Positions 52,559 to 61,775 of a DNA stretch of 64,000 bases are shown one piece after another (the stretch's first letter is position 1; every line of letters starts with the position of its first letter). The stretch comes from Lachnospiraceae bacterium (GTDB lineage: Bacteria; Bacillota; Clostridia; Lachnospirales; Lachnospiraceae), in assembly GCA_024692905.1 (NCBI GenBank), contig JAILLY010000076.1:20597-84596 (forward strand), in the 5' to 3' direction. A program made the translations under genes and the position numbers. The notes under the pieces are model-generated. The model had not been told where the DNA came from. It saw only the letters and a list, made by a program, of their open reading frames with translations, and made no database searches.

Positions 52559-52694
52559 AATGCGCCTCCCCAAACCCGCCCCTAAAGGGCCGGTTCAGAA
52601 ACTCTTTAAACAAATAATCAACATATTATAACAGATTTTGGGAATAAAGAAAAGACCGGTGTGATCCGCTCCGTATTCCCGGGAAAAAAGCAGT
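52559..52694. other. Gap upstream of the PBP gene
   Basis: No gene seen. It contains the PBP promoter and a GC-rich inverted repeat (GGCCCTTTAGGGGC) near 52585. The gap continues through the terminator and promoter-like elements to 52857. Confidence 0.5.
52625..52653 (-). promoter_or_regulatory. Promoter of the PBP gene
   Basis: A perfect TATAAT (52625-52630) on the minus strand with a weak -35 match (TTTTCT, 52648-52653) after 17 bases, about 65 bases upstream of the PBP start. Confidence 0.45.
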
Positions 52695-52731
52695 AAAAAG
52701 GAAGTCCCCTGTAATCCGGTACTTCCTTTTT
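52695..52731. terminator. Terminator of the glycan locus
   Basis: An 11-bp perfect stem (AAAAAGGAAGT / ACTTCCTTTTT) with a 15-base loop, giving T-runs on both strands. It ends the minus-strand glycan operon, whose last gene stops at 52858. Confidence 0.8.
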
Positions 52732-52750
52732 ATTGTAATTGTCGCTGTAC

Positions 52751-52802
52751 TGTCAGTTTATCAACGCCTACAATTTATATTGTCAACGTGAATAAACTGT
52801 CA
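52751..52802 (-). promoter_or_regulatory. Promoter-like element flanked by an inverted repeat
   Basis: TTGACA (52781-52786), 17 bases, TGATAA (52758-52763) on the minus strand. It is bracketed by TGTCAGTTTA (52751-52760) and TAAACTGTCA (52793-52802), which are inverted with one mismatch. A transcript from here would reach the terminator in under 60 bases, so a tiny RNA is possible. No coding potential is visible. Confidence 0.35.
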
Positions 52803-52857
52803 AATCCCTTCGTATCCTATGTAAAATCAACGCACCTTCCGAGATGTCTTATATGAA

Positions 52858-54345
52858 CTACCAATCCTTCAAAATGGTTTTCCTTTCCATCGGATCCATT
52901 GACTGAATCTTGGGATCTGCATAATATGAATCCTTTCGTGCATGTGTTGAGGAAATCTCCTCAAATACACATCCATCTACAGATGTAAACGAATGAGCCA
53001 TATACCTTTCAACGGTAAATATCTCACCGACTCCTAGATGAACCGTCCTGTCTTCTATTGTCAATTCAAGAGAACCATAAAGGACCTGGAACGTTTCTTC
53101 TTTTATCTTGTGTGTATGAGTAGGATTAATCTGGCCCGGAAGAACAATAAGAATCTTCTTACAATATTCGCGGTTTATAATGTTAATTATGGTACATCCA
53201 TAATGGCGAAAATGTTCCACCCCATAGTGATGAGAAATTTCCAGATCAAATTCTTTGGGTATTACAATTTTTGCTTCGTAAAGCATACCCTTAACATCAT
53301 GGATCACGCCTCTAAGACTATTTGTGGCAGAAACCGGTATTTTTTCGAAAATTGGCTCGTTAACTGCATAATCCTTAGATGCTGTCATCGACTCCTGATA
53401 CTGGCCGCTGGTAGTTTGCTGTCCCACGCACGGCATGGCAAAGAAAACCTTATCCCTTGTGATCACTTCGCCTCTATTTATCGGTGAAGCCGCATAACAA
53501 CCACGAGCAAGTTCGTTCATAGATTGTATTTCTTCGGGAGAAATGTACTTTTTATTTACATCCCCACAAATAATACGCGCTCTTAGAATCTCCTCAATCC
53601 AAAGATGAACATTTTTAACATCCGTCGAGTAAGCATTGAGTTTTATTTCATCTGTTGCTTTTCCTACATGTCTTTCAAGTATTTTGGCACCTTTTGCTAT
53701 CGCCATGTGTGCGATAGTATAGTCGTCCGGGTTTTCATGACCTGAGTATCCTATGGTGATATCCGGGTAACGTTTGATCATTTTATCAAGGCAATTTAAC
53801 TGTAAATACTTATCTCCAACAGGATACAGTCCCACACAATGAAGCATCGCAAAATCGACATCCCTATGAGACATAAAATTATATATATTGTCTATCTGCG
53901 CAAAATCCTTTCCTCCGGTAGAGATGATAACCGGTTTCTTAGTAACTGCTATTTCTTCAAGAAGAGGCCAATCGATTGCGCTACAACTGGCAACTTTGAT
54001 GATTTCTATGCCATGATCCATGATTAGATCAACCGACTTCTCATCAAATGGGGTACACATCGTATGCATCCCGTTGGCCTTGACGCATTCTACCATTTCC
54101 AAAAACTCATCACCCGTCAGTCTTGTTGAAAGAAATCGGGGAATGTGTTTAACATCCGATCTCCCAACATAATCCGGATGAATCATTGTATCCAGATCAC
54201 GATACTGAAACTTCACAGCGGCGTTGATGTTATATTTTCTTGTAACATCACCCAACTCTTTAATAATGGCTTTTCCATGTTCCACATCTCCCTGATGATT
54301 ATTTGCCATTTCAAATATGATCAGATCATCAAACAATTTGCTCAT
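52858..54345 (-). CDS. NeuB-type nonulosonic acid synthase fused to a cupin domain
   Basis: The 495-residue product has a NeuB TIM-barrel (1-270; EMANNHQG, KFQYRD, TPFDEKS, IIKVAS, GYSGHE), then an SAF/antifreeze-like domain (about 275-345; ARGCYAASPINRGE). Usual NeuB ends there near 350. The extra 140 residues are a cupin barrel with PTHTHKIKEETFQV near residue 410, a metal-binding His/Glu pattern. NeuB enzymes condense PEP with an N-acetyl-hexosamine to make sialic, legionaminic or pseudaminic acid. The cupin may epimerise or isomerise the sugar. A clear AAAGGAG site precedes the ATG. By eye the gene is more AT-rich than dapA. Confidence 0.88.
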   Translation of the reverse strand: MSKLFDDLIIFEMANNHQGDVEHGKAIIKELGDVTRKYNINAAVKFQYRDLDTMIHPDYVGRSDVKHIPRFLSTRLTGDEFLEMVECVKANGMHTMCTPFDEKSVDLIMDHGIEIIKVASCSAIDWPLLEEIAVTKKPVIISTGGKDFAQIDNIYNFMSHRDVDFAMLHCVGLYPVGDKYLQLNCLDKMIKRYPDITIGYSGHENPDDYTIAHMAIAKGAKILERHVGKATDEIKLNAYSTDVKNVHLWIEEILRARIICGDVNKKYISPEEIQSMNELARGCYAASPINRGEVITRDKVFFAMPCVGQQTTSGQYQESMTASKDYAVNEPIFEKIPVSATNSLRGVIHDVKGMLYEAKIVIPKEFDLEISHHYGVEHFRHYGCTIINIINREYCKKILIVLPGQINPTHTHKIKEETFQVLYGSLELTIEDRTVHLGVGEIFTVERYMAHSFTSVDGCVFEEISSTHARKDSYYADPKIQSMDPMERKTILKDW

Positions 54346-54371
54346 AGTTTTTATCTCCTTTTGCTTAATCC

Positions 54372-55406
54372 TTACTCACATAAAGACCCTAATATATTTA
54401 AAGTACTCAGTTTATCATCAATATAAAAATCTGCATCAGGTTTACCAAATACCAGATCATCATAAGGGACCCCCCAATCATTCATTTGTTTTTTTGTTAA
54501 ATCCACCCAATCGATTCCCGTGGAATAACCCCTGGCTGTATGAAGGACAATTCTGTGCCCCAGTTCGTGTAACCTTTTTAATATTATAATATTCGTGTAA
54601 TTGGGATCCGCTTGATCATAATGGTTTCCAGGCGTTTTTTGAGCAATCACGCCATCAATATCACATACTATTTTCAGTTTCCCACCGGACTTTAACTTCT
54701 CACGGGCTGCAAGATGCTGCTCGGCTCTTATGAAATCATCTTCCGTGTCGATATCGAAATCATAATTCATCTTATATCCAGCAATCTTACTACCGGTCAT
54801 GGAATGTTTGTCGATGATTGTAGAAGTTCTTATTACATCTATACAGGCATTCTGCATATAAACCTGCGGCAAAATCTGTCTTGGCGCGTTATAAGCTTCT
54901 GGTATATCGCATGTAACTAACGGGGTTAATATACCATCTTCATTAAATTGCCACATCTTATAAGGCGTTTCCTTAACCGGTGCAACACTTCTGATGGCGT
55001 CCAACTCAGGATTTTTTATCATGATGGAGACCATTTTATCTATATCCTCAATGTTCCTTATAGGATGTGTCGGTCTAAGGTGAACAATAATCTCCGGGGG
55101 ATCATAACCTTGTGAAATCATCCAATCTATAAAATGCTGAAAAACCTCAATATCCATGGAATTATCCCCTGAAATATCGGCCGGCCTTAAAAACGGAACT
55201 TCTGCGCCCCATTTCCGGGCAATTCCAGCGTATTCCTCACTGTCAGTACTTACTATTACCTTCTCGATATACTTCGAACCTAATGCATCAAGAATCGAAT
55301 AGGCTATCATAGGTTTGCCATCCATAATCCTGATATTTTTATCTTTTACACTCTTAGATCCACTTCTTGCAGGTATCAACGCATATACATTACAATAACG
55401 TCCCAC
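54372..55406 (-). CDS. CMP-nonulosonate cytidylyltransferase fused to a HAD-like domain
   Basis: The 344-residue product starts at a GTG at 55406 (SD-like AGGGGG about 8 bases before). Residues 1-235 are NeuA-type, with IPARSGSKSVKDKNI, STDSEEYA, LRPTHPIR and the DFDIDTEDD motif. It activates the sugar as CMP-nonulosonate. Residues about 245-344 are HAD-like (VCDIDGVI near 247, HTARG, DDKL), resembling a small phosphatase. The NeuB step makes a 9-phosphate in some pathways, so the HAD part could be the phosphatase, as in animal-type pathways. It lies 26 bases upstream of the NeuB gene. Confidence 0.87.
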   Translation of the reverse strand: MGRYCNVYALIPARSGSKSVKDKNIRIMDGKPMIAYSILDALGSKYIEKVIVSTDSEEYAGIARKWGAEVPFLRPADISGDNSMDIEVFQHFIDWMISQGYDPPEIIVHLRPTHPIRNIEDIDKMVSIMIKNPELDAIRSVAPVKETPYKMWQFNEDGILTPLVTCDIPEAYNAPRQILPQVYMQNACIDVIRTSTIIDKHSMTGSKIAGYKMNYDFDIDTEDDFIRAEQHLAAREKLKSGGKLKIVCDIDGVIAQKTPGNHYDQADPNYTNIIILKRLHELGHRIVLHTARGYSTGIDWVDLTKKQMNDWGVPYDDLVFGKPDADFYIDDKLSTLNILGSLCE

Positions 55407-55454
55407 GGCATCATCCCCCTATTGTTCATTTGATTCTGCCACTATTCGCATAGT

Positions 55455-57062
55455 TCAATGAAATTTACTACTTGTTATAATCTCAACCTTATTGACATTA
55501 TTTTTCGTTGTAAGGAAATCAGTAAACATTTCCTGGATATCCGAATTGATCTTTATCCAGTTATTCCCTGTTATTATCGTAGGAAGCGATTTATCAGCAT
55601 AAGTCTCGTTATACTCACTCTTGAATTCCTCAAAACCTGCGATCGCCACCGAATTTACTTCCAGTACATCCATCAAACGAAGACAATATATAACAGCATT
55701 ATCATAAAACTCCCAGTTTCTCTTTGTGAGTCTGGTGTAGTTGATGATATACTCATTATCGGAGGCGGTGGTCTTAACATTTGAAAGCATGATCTTCTTT
55801 AATCCCGCAAACTTGTCAGGATAATTCTCAGACGCATAATCAAATCTTACCTTACTTGTAAGGAAAATATAATCGGCGTCATATTCCATATTCACGGCAT
55901 TAACCTGTATTATTACCGGATCATTCCCTGCTATAAATCTGTCAACTTTTTCTTTTTCGGATAATGAAGTCTTTCCCGGCGCAATAAACAAAACGTCTTT
56001 TCCGGCAAGTTTCTCTTTTAATACGTTCAGTGCTTCTTCATCATCTATTATCAGTTTCTGATTCTCTATATATTTACTTTCCAAAAGATCATAATCATAT
56101 TTTTTTCTCTGATCAGGCGTCAGTGACTCTATGATATTCCTCATCTCCTTTGCCTTGGTCTTATGGTTCTTAAGGAGATATGCAATATTGTTTACATGGC
56201 AGCAATACATACCGGCGATAAAATAAGGAGTGGAATAACCCCATGTATATCTTTCCTGAAAATACTCCATGTACATATCGATCGTATCCATTATATAATT
56301 CATATCATAATTACAGGAAAAATGGTTGTTTAAATAATTGCTTACCAATTCCGTGGTGGCGTTACCTGCTCCCCTTCCCATCCCGCACAGAGTCGCATCA
56401 ACGATACAGTCCCTGTCAAGCTCACTCATGAGTTTGCAGAAGGTAATGGAATTTGAAAAAGCAAGCTGCTGGTTATTATGAGAATGAAATCCAATCCTGA
56501 TATCCCTGTCGAGGTATTTGTCAATCTGACGACCAATCCTTTCAACATCTTCCGGATACATCGCTCCAAACGTGTCGACCATTGACAAACCTTCTGCCCC
56601 GGACCCGTTTACCACGCCGGCCAGTTCCTTTATATCATCTTCAGAATAAGCGAGAGTATTTGCTGCCTGGAAATAAACCCTGTACCCCTTTTCCTTTATC
56701 TTATTTCCTACTGCAACGCCCTCTTTGCATTTCCCATGAGGGAATACAACCCGAACTGCATCGATGCTCTTACCATCATACACAGGCAGTGCCGACACAT
56801 CGTATCTGTCCCAATCTATCATCACCACATATGTGACATCATCTTTTTTGTCCGTCAGATAAGGCTTAACATCCTCAGGAACGTGGAAAAAACTGCTGCC
56901 TTCCTTATGCTCACTGTCTTTTAACCATCCACATTCGATTATCTTTACATTCGCATCCTGAAGTCTGTGTATGATGCCCCTGATAGCGGTCGTCCCGAAC
57001 ATCGAGTCGCAGATATAGGCACCGTCCCTTAATGTACAATCCAATAAACAAACCTTGCTCAT
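55455..57062 (-). CDS. HMGL-like aldolase with extra C-terminal domain
   Basis: The 535-residue product has an HMG-CoA-lyase/DRE-TIM aldolase barrel (1-290; LLDCTLRDG with the metal-binding Asp, GFHSHNN, a GMGRGAGNATTE motif), as in 4-hydroxy-2-oxovalerate aldolase. The C-terminal 200 residues (about 325-525; VLFIAPGKTS) resemble a Rossmann-like domain I cannot name. Such aldolases sit in surface polysaccharide loci of several bacteria, where they may make or split a keto acid side group. It lies 5 bases downstream of the ATP-grasp gene, suggesting paired action. Confidence 0.75.
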   Translation of the reverse strand: MSKVCLLDCTLRDGAYICDSMFGTTAIRGIIHRLQDANVKIIECGWLKDSEHKEGSSFFHVPEDVKPYLTDKKDDVTYVVMIDWDRYDVSALPVYDGKSIDAVRVVFPHGKCKEGVAVGNKIKEKGYRVYFQAANTLAYSEDDIKELAGVVNGSGAEGLSMVDTFGAMYPEDVERIGRQIDKYLDRDIRIGFHSHNNQQLAFSNSITFCKLMSELDRDCIVDATLCGMGRGAGNATTELVSNYLNNHFSCNYDMNYIMDTIDMYMEYFQERYTWGYSTPYFIAGMYCCHVNNIAYLLKNHKTKAKEMRNIIESLTPDQRKKYDYDLLESKYIENQKLIIDDEEALNVLKEKLAGKDVLFIAPGKTSLSEKEKVDRFIAGNDPVIIQVNAVNMEYDADYIFLTSKVRFDYASENYPDKFAGLKKIMLSNVKTTASDNEYIINYTRLTKRNWEFYDNAVIYCLRLMDVLEVNSVAIAGFEEFKSEYNETYADKSLPTIITGNNWIKINSDIQEMFTDFLTTKNNVNKVEIITSSKFH

Positions 57063-57066
57063 TATC

Positions 57067-58248
57067 TCACTTTACCTCCACGATAATCCTGTCATTATAT
57101 CGCGCCACTTCTCTGCACATCTCATCATAATCGTCGTATTGAAAATGAAGAAACTCCACTCTTTGCTGGAGATGATCATTGATGCGTTCACCTTCTTTTA
57201 TCATCCTGACCCGGTTAAATATATGCTTTTCTATATCATCCGGCAGATGATATCGTGTAAGTAATCCTTTCTTCCCGCTCATCACGCCAAAATAGCCGCA
57301 GTTTTTGAATCTAGGCGTATCAGGAACTATTCCTGCAACCCCGGGATCTCCCAAGGATGCCCTTATATATGCTTCCTCCCAGGGATAACCGGTAAATGCG
57401 GTGGCAAGGGTAAGAAACTGGTTCCCAAAGCATCTTCTCATGGATTCGATCACATACGGTTTATTATCCTTGACTATATACTGAAGGCAGATGATACCGT
57501 CGACAAGTTTCAGCTTATCTGTCATTATACGTACATCCTCAAGAAGTTCATCCCTGATATATTCAATCCCTTCCGCAGGCATTGTCTCATACTGGATAAG
57601 ATATGGATTGACCGGGGAAAAGCAGCTTGTGCTGTAATCCACCACGGCTTTCCCGTCAACAATGAAAACGACAAACGCCTGCTGCTTACCGGTTATATAT
57701 GGCTCAATAATATAATCGTCCCGTCTGGAAGCTCTTATGGCATTATCTATCGCTTTCCTTGCTTCCTCCTCATTATCAGCCCTTGAAATACCCTTTCCAC
57801 CGGTAAGGTCAGTGGCCTTGACTATAACGGGATATTCTGCGCCCTTAACATATTCGTATCCTTCTTCTCTTGAATAAAACACGCGTGAATAAGGCGAACG
57901 TATATCATTTTCATAACAGAAACGCTTAAACCGATCCTTGTGGTGGATTATGGATGCTGTTTCATACGGGTCATGGCCGCTCCATCCCATCGCTTCCCCG
58001 ACATATGATGCTGTCAATGTTCCAAAATCGTTGGCACAGCTCACTATGCCTTCGATGTTGTTTTCCCTCACAATATCAAGGACGGCTTTTTTATCCGAAT
58101 AATCACATGGGATATACTCATCGGCATATGCATGTCCCATAAGCTCCGGCATATTTCCGGTAGTAACAACATAAAATCCCATCTCTTTAGCCTTAACGAT
58201 GATAGGTTGTTCGCAAAAACTTCCATTCAGTACGATTATCTTTTTCAT
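57067..58248 (-). CDS. ATP-grasp ligase
   Basis: The 393-residue product has an N-terminal Rossmann-like domain (1-100; IIVLNGSFCEQP) and an ATP-grasp core (about 105-310; VIVKATDLTGGKGI, VIESMRRCFGNQF). ATP-grasp enzymes join a carboxylate to an amine or thiol using ATP. In polysaccharide loci they add amino acids or similar groups to sugars. It overlaps the flippase gene by 4 bases and precedes the aldolase gene. The acceptor is unknown. Confidence 0.85.
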   Translation of the reverse strand: MKKIIVLNGSFCEQPIIVKAKEMGFYVVTTGNMPELMGHAYADEYIPCDYSDKKAVLDIVRENNIEGIVSCANDFGTLTASYVGEAMGWSGHDPYETASIIHHKDRFKRFCYENDIRSPYSRVFYSREEGYEYVKGAEYPVIVKATDLTGGKGISRADNEEEARKAIDNAIRASRRDDYIIEPYITGKQQAFVVFIVDGKAVVDYSTSCFSPVNPYLIQYETMPAEGIEYIRDELLEDVRIMTDKLKLVDGIICLQYIVKDNKPYVIESMRRCFGNQFLTLATAFTGYPWEEAYIRASLGDPGVAGIVPDTPRFKNCGYFGVMSGKKGLLTRYHLPDDIEKHIFNRVRMIKEGERINDHLQQRVEFLHFQYDDYDEMCREVARYNDRIIVEVK

Positions 58249-59684
58249 TTATCACCCTTTATGTCTTTATCGGTTCCCTTCACTGCGTCCTGCCGGATCA
58301 TGTTATTGTAAAACCCGTATCCCGCTATCAGTATGAATGCTCCGAGGATCAGTGCAAATATCCAGCGCAGTATCCACATATCAATGGCCATCTGCAGCCC
58401 GACCGTCACCAGAAATGTTATCAGGACCATTACTCCAATCTTAAGGTTATTGATGATATGCCTGTCAAGGACATATGTGCAGATAAGCATATGAAATATA
58501 TACAGAGCAAAATATGCTATGATCGTTGATACAGCAGCAAAACCATATCCGTTTTTTTTCAGGAACAAAACATTGAGCACCACATTGACAGCCGCGGCGA
58601 TCACGGTTCCGACAGAGATCATTTCAGTCCTCAACTCATAGAACTCTATATTAACGTACAGCTGATAAATAAATATCAGATACGTGGAAAAAACAATCCA
58701 AAGTACGAATCTGTTACCTTCCCAATATTCCTGTGGAGCAAAAACCTTGATGACCTCGGGAGTTACGGCCTCCACAGCCATGATAACAGCCGAAAAACCA
58801 AGCGCATAAAGCACATATGCCTTTTTCAGGACCTTGGTATCGCCTTCATCCATCTTACGGAACATCCACGGATTCCATACGTTATTAAAAGCTTCTATCA
58901 GTACAGCCGCCATCAAGCCGACATTATATACCAAACTGTACACACCGTTTTCAGCCGACCCTATCATCGACTTTATCATGATCTTATCCGAATTGCCCAA
59001 AATAAAGTGGGACAGATTATGCGGTATGAGCGGGATCCCCTTTAAGTAATGCTTAATATATGCCGCATTTACAATCTTCTTACCCTTCCGCAGATAATAA
59101 ACGATCAGGATAATCGCCATGATAACAGTGGGCAGCGTTGCACCCCATATCCTTCCCGATACCCTGTCAGACTTAAATACCGTAAGGATAAACAATATCG
59201 AGAGCAGAAGATTCGTAAGGCCTGCAGTCAGGCTTAATGCGGCATTTGCCTTGTATCTGAAATTAAACAGATAATACTGGCTGACAAATGCAACTATCGC
59301 CATTGCATGGCTATAGATGATAAGTGCATTAAGCTCCGAACGGCTCATGGCCATAAGCCTTCCGAGAGGATCCGCAAATATATTAAAAGCCGCCAACATG
59401 CATAATGAGATTCCCGTGGTATAAGACAGCCCAACCGACAGAAATCCCGGGATATCATCCTTGAAACTTATGACTCCCTTACCAAACGTTCCGTATGAAT
59501 CAAGACATACAATTATCGTGAATATGCTGACATAGGTGAGAAAAATGTTTGCATCTCCATACTCTGCGCTGTTCAAGATCCTGGAAAATATAGGGATACT
59601 GACCAGGTTGATTGCCCTGACCAAAAACGTTCCGAATACACTCCAGAAAGCATTCGTGACAAACCTATTCCTCTTTGGCTCCAC
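58245..59684 (-). CDS. Polysaccharide flippase (Wzx/MOP family)
   Basis: The 479-residue product has about 14 membrane helices and opens with RFVTNAFWSVFGTFLVRAINLVSIP, the usual start of Wzx-type polysaccharide transporters. It carries lipid-linked repeats across the membrane. The start is a GTG at 59684, and the ATP-grasp gene overlaps its end by 4 bases. No Wzy polymerase or wall ligase is visible in the window. Confidence 0.9.
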   Translation of the reverse strand: MEPKRNRFVTNAFWSVFGTFLVRAINLVSIPIFSRILNSAEYGDANIFLTYVSIFTIIVCLDSYGTFGKGVISFKDDIPGFLSVGLSYTTGISLCMLAAFNIFADPLGRLMAMSRSELNALIIYSHAMAIVAFVSQYYLFNFRYKANAALSLTAGLTNLLLSILFILTVFKSDRVSGRIWGATLPTVIMAIILIVYYLRKGKKIVNAAYIKHYLKGIPLIPHNLSHFILGNSDKIMIKSMIGSAENGVYSLVYNVGLMAAVLIEAFNNVWNPWMFRKMDEGDTKVLKKAYVLYALGFSAVIMAVEAVTPEVIKVFAPQEYWEGNRFVLWIVFSTYLIFIYQLYVNIEFYELRTEMISVGTVIAAAVNVVLNVLFLKKNGYGFAAVSTIIAYFALYIFHMLICTYVLDRHIINNLKIGVMVLITFLVTVGLQMAIDMWILRWIFALILGAFILIAGYGFYNNMIRQDAVKGTDKDIKGDK

Positions 59685-59693
59685 TTAACAGAT

Positions 59694-60830
59694 TCAAACC
59701 TCCGCTATACATGCCTTTGGTAAAGACATTATCTCCAAATAATTGGCAATGACACCGGCATATACTTCGTTTTCTTCGGCTATGGCCCTGTATACAAGGA
59801 TCTTCACCTTATCATAATCCCTGTATGACATAAGCATGGTACTTGTGTACATAAAAACATGCCCGCCGGCATCCACAATATCCGCTATCAGTTCAGCCGG
59901 AAGATCAGCCGGGATCACACTTACTTCAACACCCTTCGGAAAAACATATTCCGCTTCATCCCGCGGATGCTTTTTCAGGAGAACCCGCGACGGGTTGAAG
60001 GTATTCATTATATATTCGACGGTCATTGCTGCAAAATCGATTTTATCATCTTTCACGAAAGAATTCAAAACAGAGGAATACAATATGACATCGGCCTTGT
60101 ATTTCTCTCTGTCTTCTATTTCATACATCCGGTCAACACAGGCTTTATACCCGGCAACATCGGTATGAGAATTATCACCCAACTGGTTAATGGATCTGTA
60201 TCCCTTATATTTCATCAGTTCCGGGCGAACGGAAAACTTATCACACAGCAGGGAATTCCGGGTAATATATCTGGCACAGTCACCCGTATTCAATGACGCA
60301 TAATTCATCTTGCACATGATATATGCGATAAATGCATCAAGCGTATGCGGAGCGGTCTTATCAAACTTCATGGTCCTGTCCAGATAATCGGTCATCCCGT
60401 CCTCAAGTATCACTGTAGCTATTTCATCGGAATAACACAGTAAAAGGCCGGATACCAGACTGGCATAATTTGAACATATAAGATGCAGGCTATAGTCAAG
60501 AATAATGCCCTTTTTTTTAAAAAACCTGCTTACATATTTCTTTTTCCTTCCAAACATCCAGCAAAAAAACATATCAAGGAACATCAGTGCCTGCCCGGAT
60601 CTCGATATCTTATCGTAATTAACATCCTCAATGAAGATGTTTTCAAACATACCGGACCTCTCACATTGTGTTTTGATCTTTATCTTAAGATCACAGGCAA
60701 TGATAAGAACATCCCATTTATAATCCCTGCCATATGTATGGTAATACCAGGTAAAGTCAATCAGGGTCTTGGGTGAATACAGGATCGCAAGTGCTCTCTT
60801 TTCGCTATTCGTCTTTCTTTTCTCTAACAT
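59694..60830 (-). CDS. Putative sialyltransferase-like glycosyltransferase
   Basis: The 378-residue product is not a standard GT2 or GT4. It has VILEDGMTDY near residue 140, the D/E-D/E-G motif, then LLKKHPRDEAE near residue 296, the HP motif, and a TSTML segment near 345. This set of motifs is known for bacterial sialyl- and polysialyltransferases (GT38, GT52, GT80, GT97), which use CMP-sialic acid. It fits the NeuB/NeuA genes in the same operon. A GGAAGAG site precedes the ATG, and it overlaps the GT2 gene by 26 bases. The acceptor is unknown. Confidence 0.7.
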   Translation of the reverse strand: MLEKRKTNSEKRALAILYSPKTLIDFTWYYHTYGRDYKWDVLIIACDLKIKIKTQCERSGMFENIFIEDVNYDKISRSGQALMFLDMFFCWMFGRKKKYVSRFFKKKGIILDYSLHLICSNYASLVSGLLLCYSDEIATVILEDGMTDYLDRTMKFDKTAPHTLDAFIAYIMCKMNYASLNTGDCARYITRNSLLCDKFSVRPELMKYKGYRSINQLGDNSHTDVAGYKACVDRMYEIEDREKYKADVILYSSVLNSFVKDDKIDFAAMTVEYIMNTFNPSRVLLKKHPRDEAEYVFPKGVEVSVIPADLPAELIADIVDAGGHVFMYTSTMLMSYRDYDKVKILVYRAIAEENEVYAGVIANYLEIMSLPKACIAEV

Positions 60831-61758
60831 TTATCTCTTCCTTGACAACAAACTGCGGAGCATTATTGATAGAAATATACATCCTTCCTATGTATTCTCC
60901 GAGCATGCCCAAAGTCAGCATCATAATACCAAACAGAAACAGCATTACTATCATCGTTGATGCATACCCGACCGGCATATCCGGCCTTTGGATCCTTTTT
61001 ATAAGTACAATGATCGCTGCAAGAAAACCTCCTATGGAAGATATGACTCCCAGATAAGTGGCTATGCGGAGAGGTTTTTCCGAAAAAGCGGTAAATCCGT
61101 TAAGCCACAGACGTATAAGCTTTCTGAATGTATATCCGGATTCTCCTTCGAGCCTTTCAGCGCGTTTCATCTCAACATTGGCCATATTCCTGGTAACACG
61201 GAGGATCAATCCATGCACAAAAGGATACGGATTGTTATATCTTAATACTTCCTTCAGAATATAACTCCTGAACGTGTAAAAACTGTTGAGTTCAATCTCC
61301 TTGGGTTTACCGACCAATATGCTGGACATCGCAAAACTGATCTTAGAACCGATAGCACGGTACCATTTGCGTTTATCACTCGGATATTTGGCCGAAACCA
61401 GATCGTAATCATCTTCAACAAGCTTATCAATAAGCATGAACATATTCTCCGGAGGAGTTTCACCATCATCATCGAGGCATAGCACTATATCGCCGCGCAC
61501 ATAATGAAACCCAGCCATAAGCGCACCATGCTGGCCAAAGTTACGTGATAATGATATCACCCTGACCCTGTCATCGGTCTTCGCGATATCCCTTAAAACT
61601 TCAAGTACATTATCCGGAGAATAGTCGTTAACACATATTATCTCATGATCATACCTGCCGTCCTTTTCTATTGTTGCCCTAACACGTTCTATGACCTGTC
61701 CTATGGTATTCTGAGAGCGGTAACAGGGTATAACGACGGAAATCATTTTTTTCGGCAT
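60805..61758 (-). CDS. GT2 glycosyltransferase with two membrane helices (GtrB/DPM1-like)
   Basis: The 317-residue product has a GT2 domain (1-230; SVVIPCYRSQ, NDYSPD, LSRNFGQHGALMAG, DDDGETPPE), then two membrane helices (about 232-255 and 266-290). Such enzymes attach a sugar to undecaprenyl phosphate for later transfer outside. A GAGGTAA site precedes the ATG. The donor sugar is not evident. Confidence 0.92.
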   Translation of the reverse strand: MPKKMISVVIPCYRSQNTIGQVIERVRATIEKDGRYDHEIICVNDYSPDNVLEVLRDIAKTDDRVRVISLSRNFGQHGALMAGFHYVRGDIVLCLDDDGETPPENMFMLIDKLVEDDYDLVSAKYPSDKRKWYRAIGSKISFAMSSILVGKPKEIELNSFYTFRSYILKEVLRYNNPYPFVHGLILRVTRNMANVEMKRAERLEGESGYTFRKLIRLWLNGFTAFSEKPLRIATYLGVISSIGGFLAAIIVLIKRIQRPDMPVGYASTMIVMLFLFGIMMLTLGMLGEYIGRMYISINNAPQFVVKEEINVREKKDE

Positions 61759-61775
61759 TGTATTTTACCTCTGAA

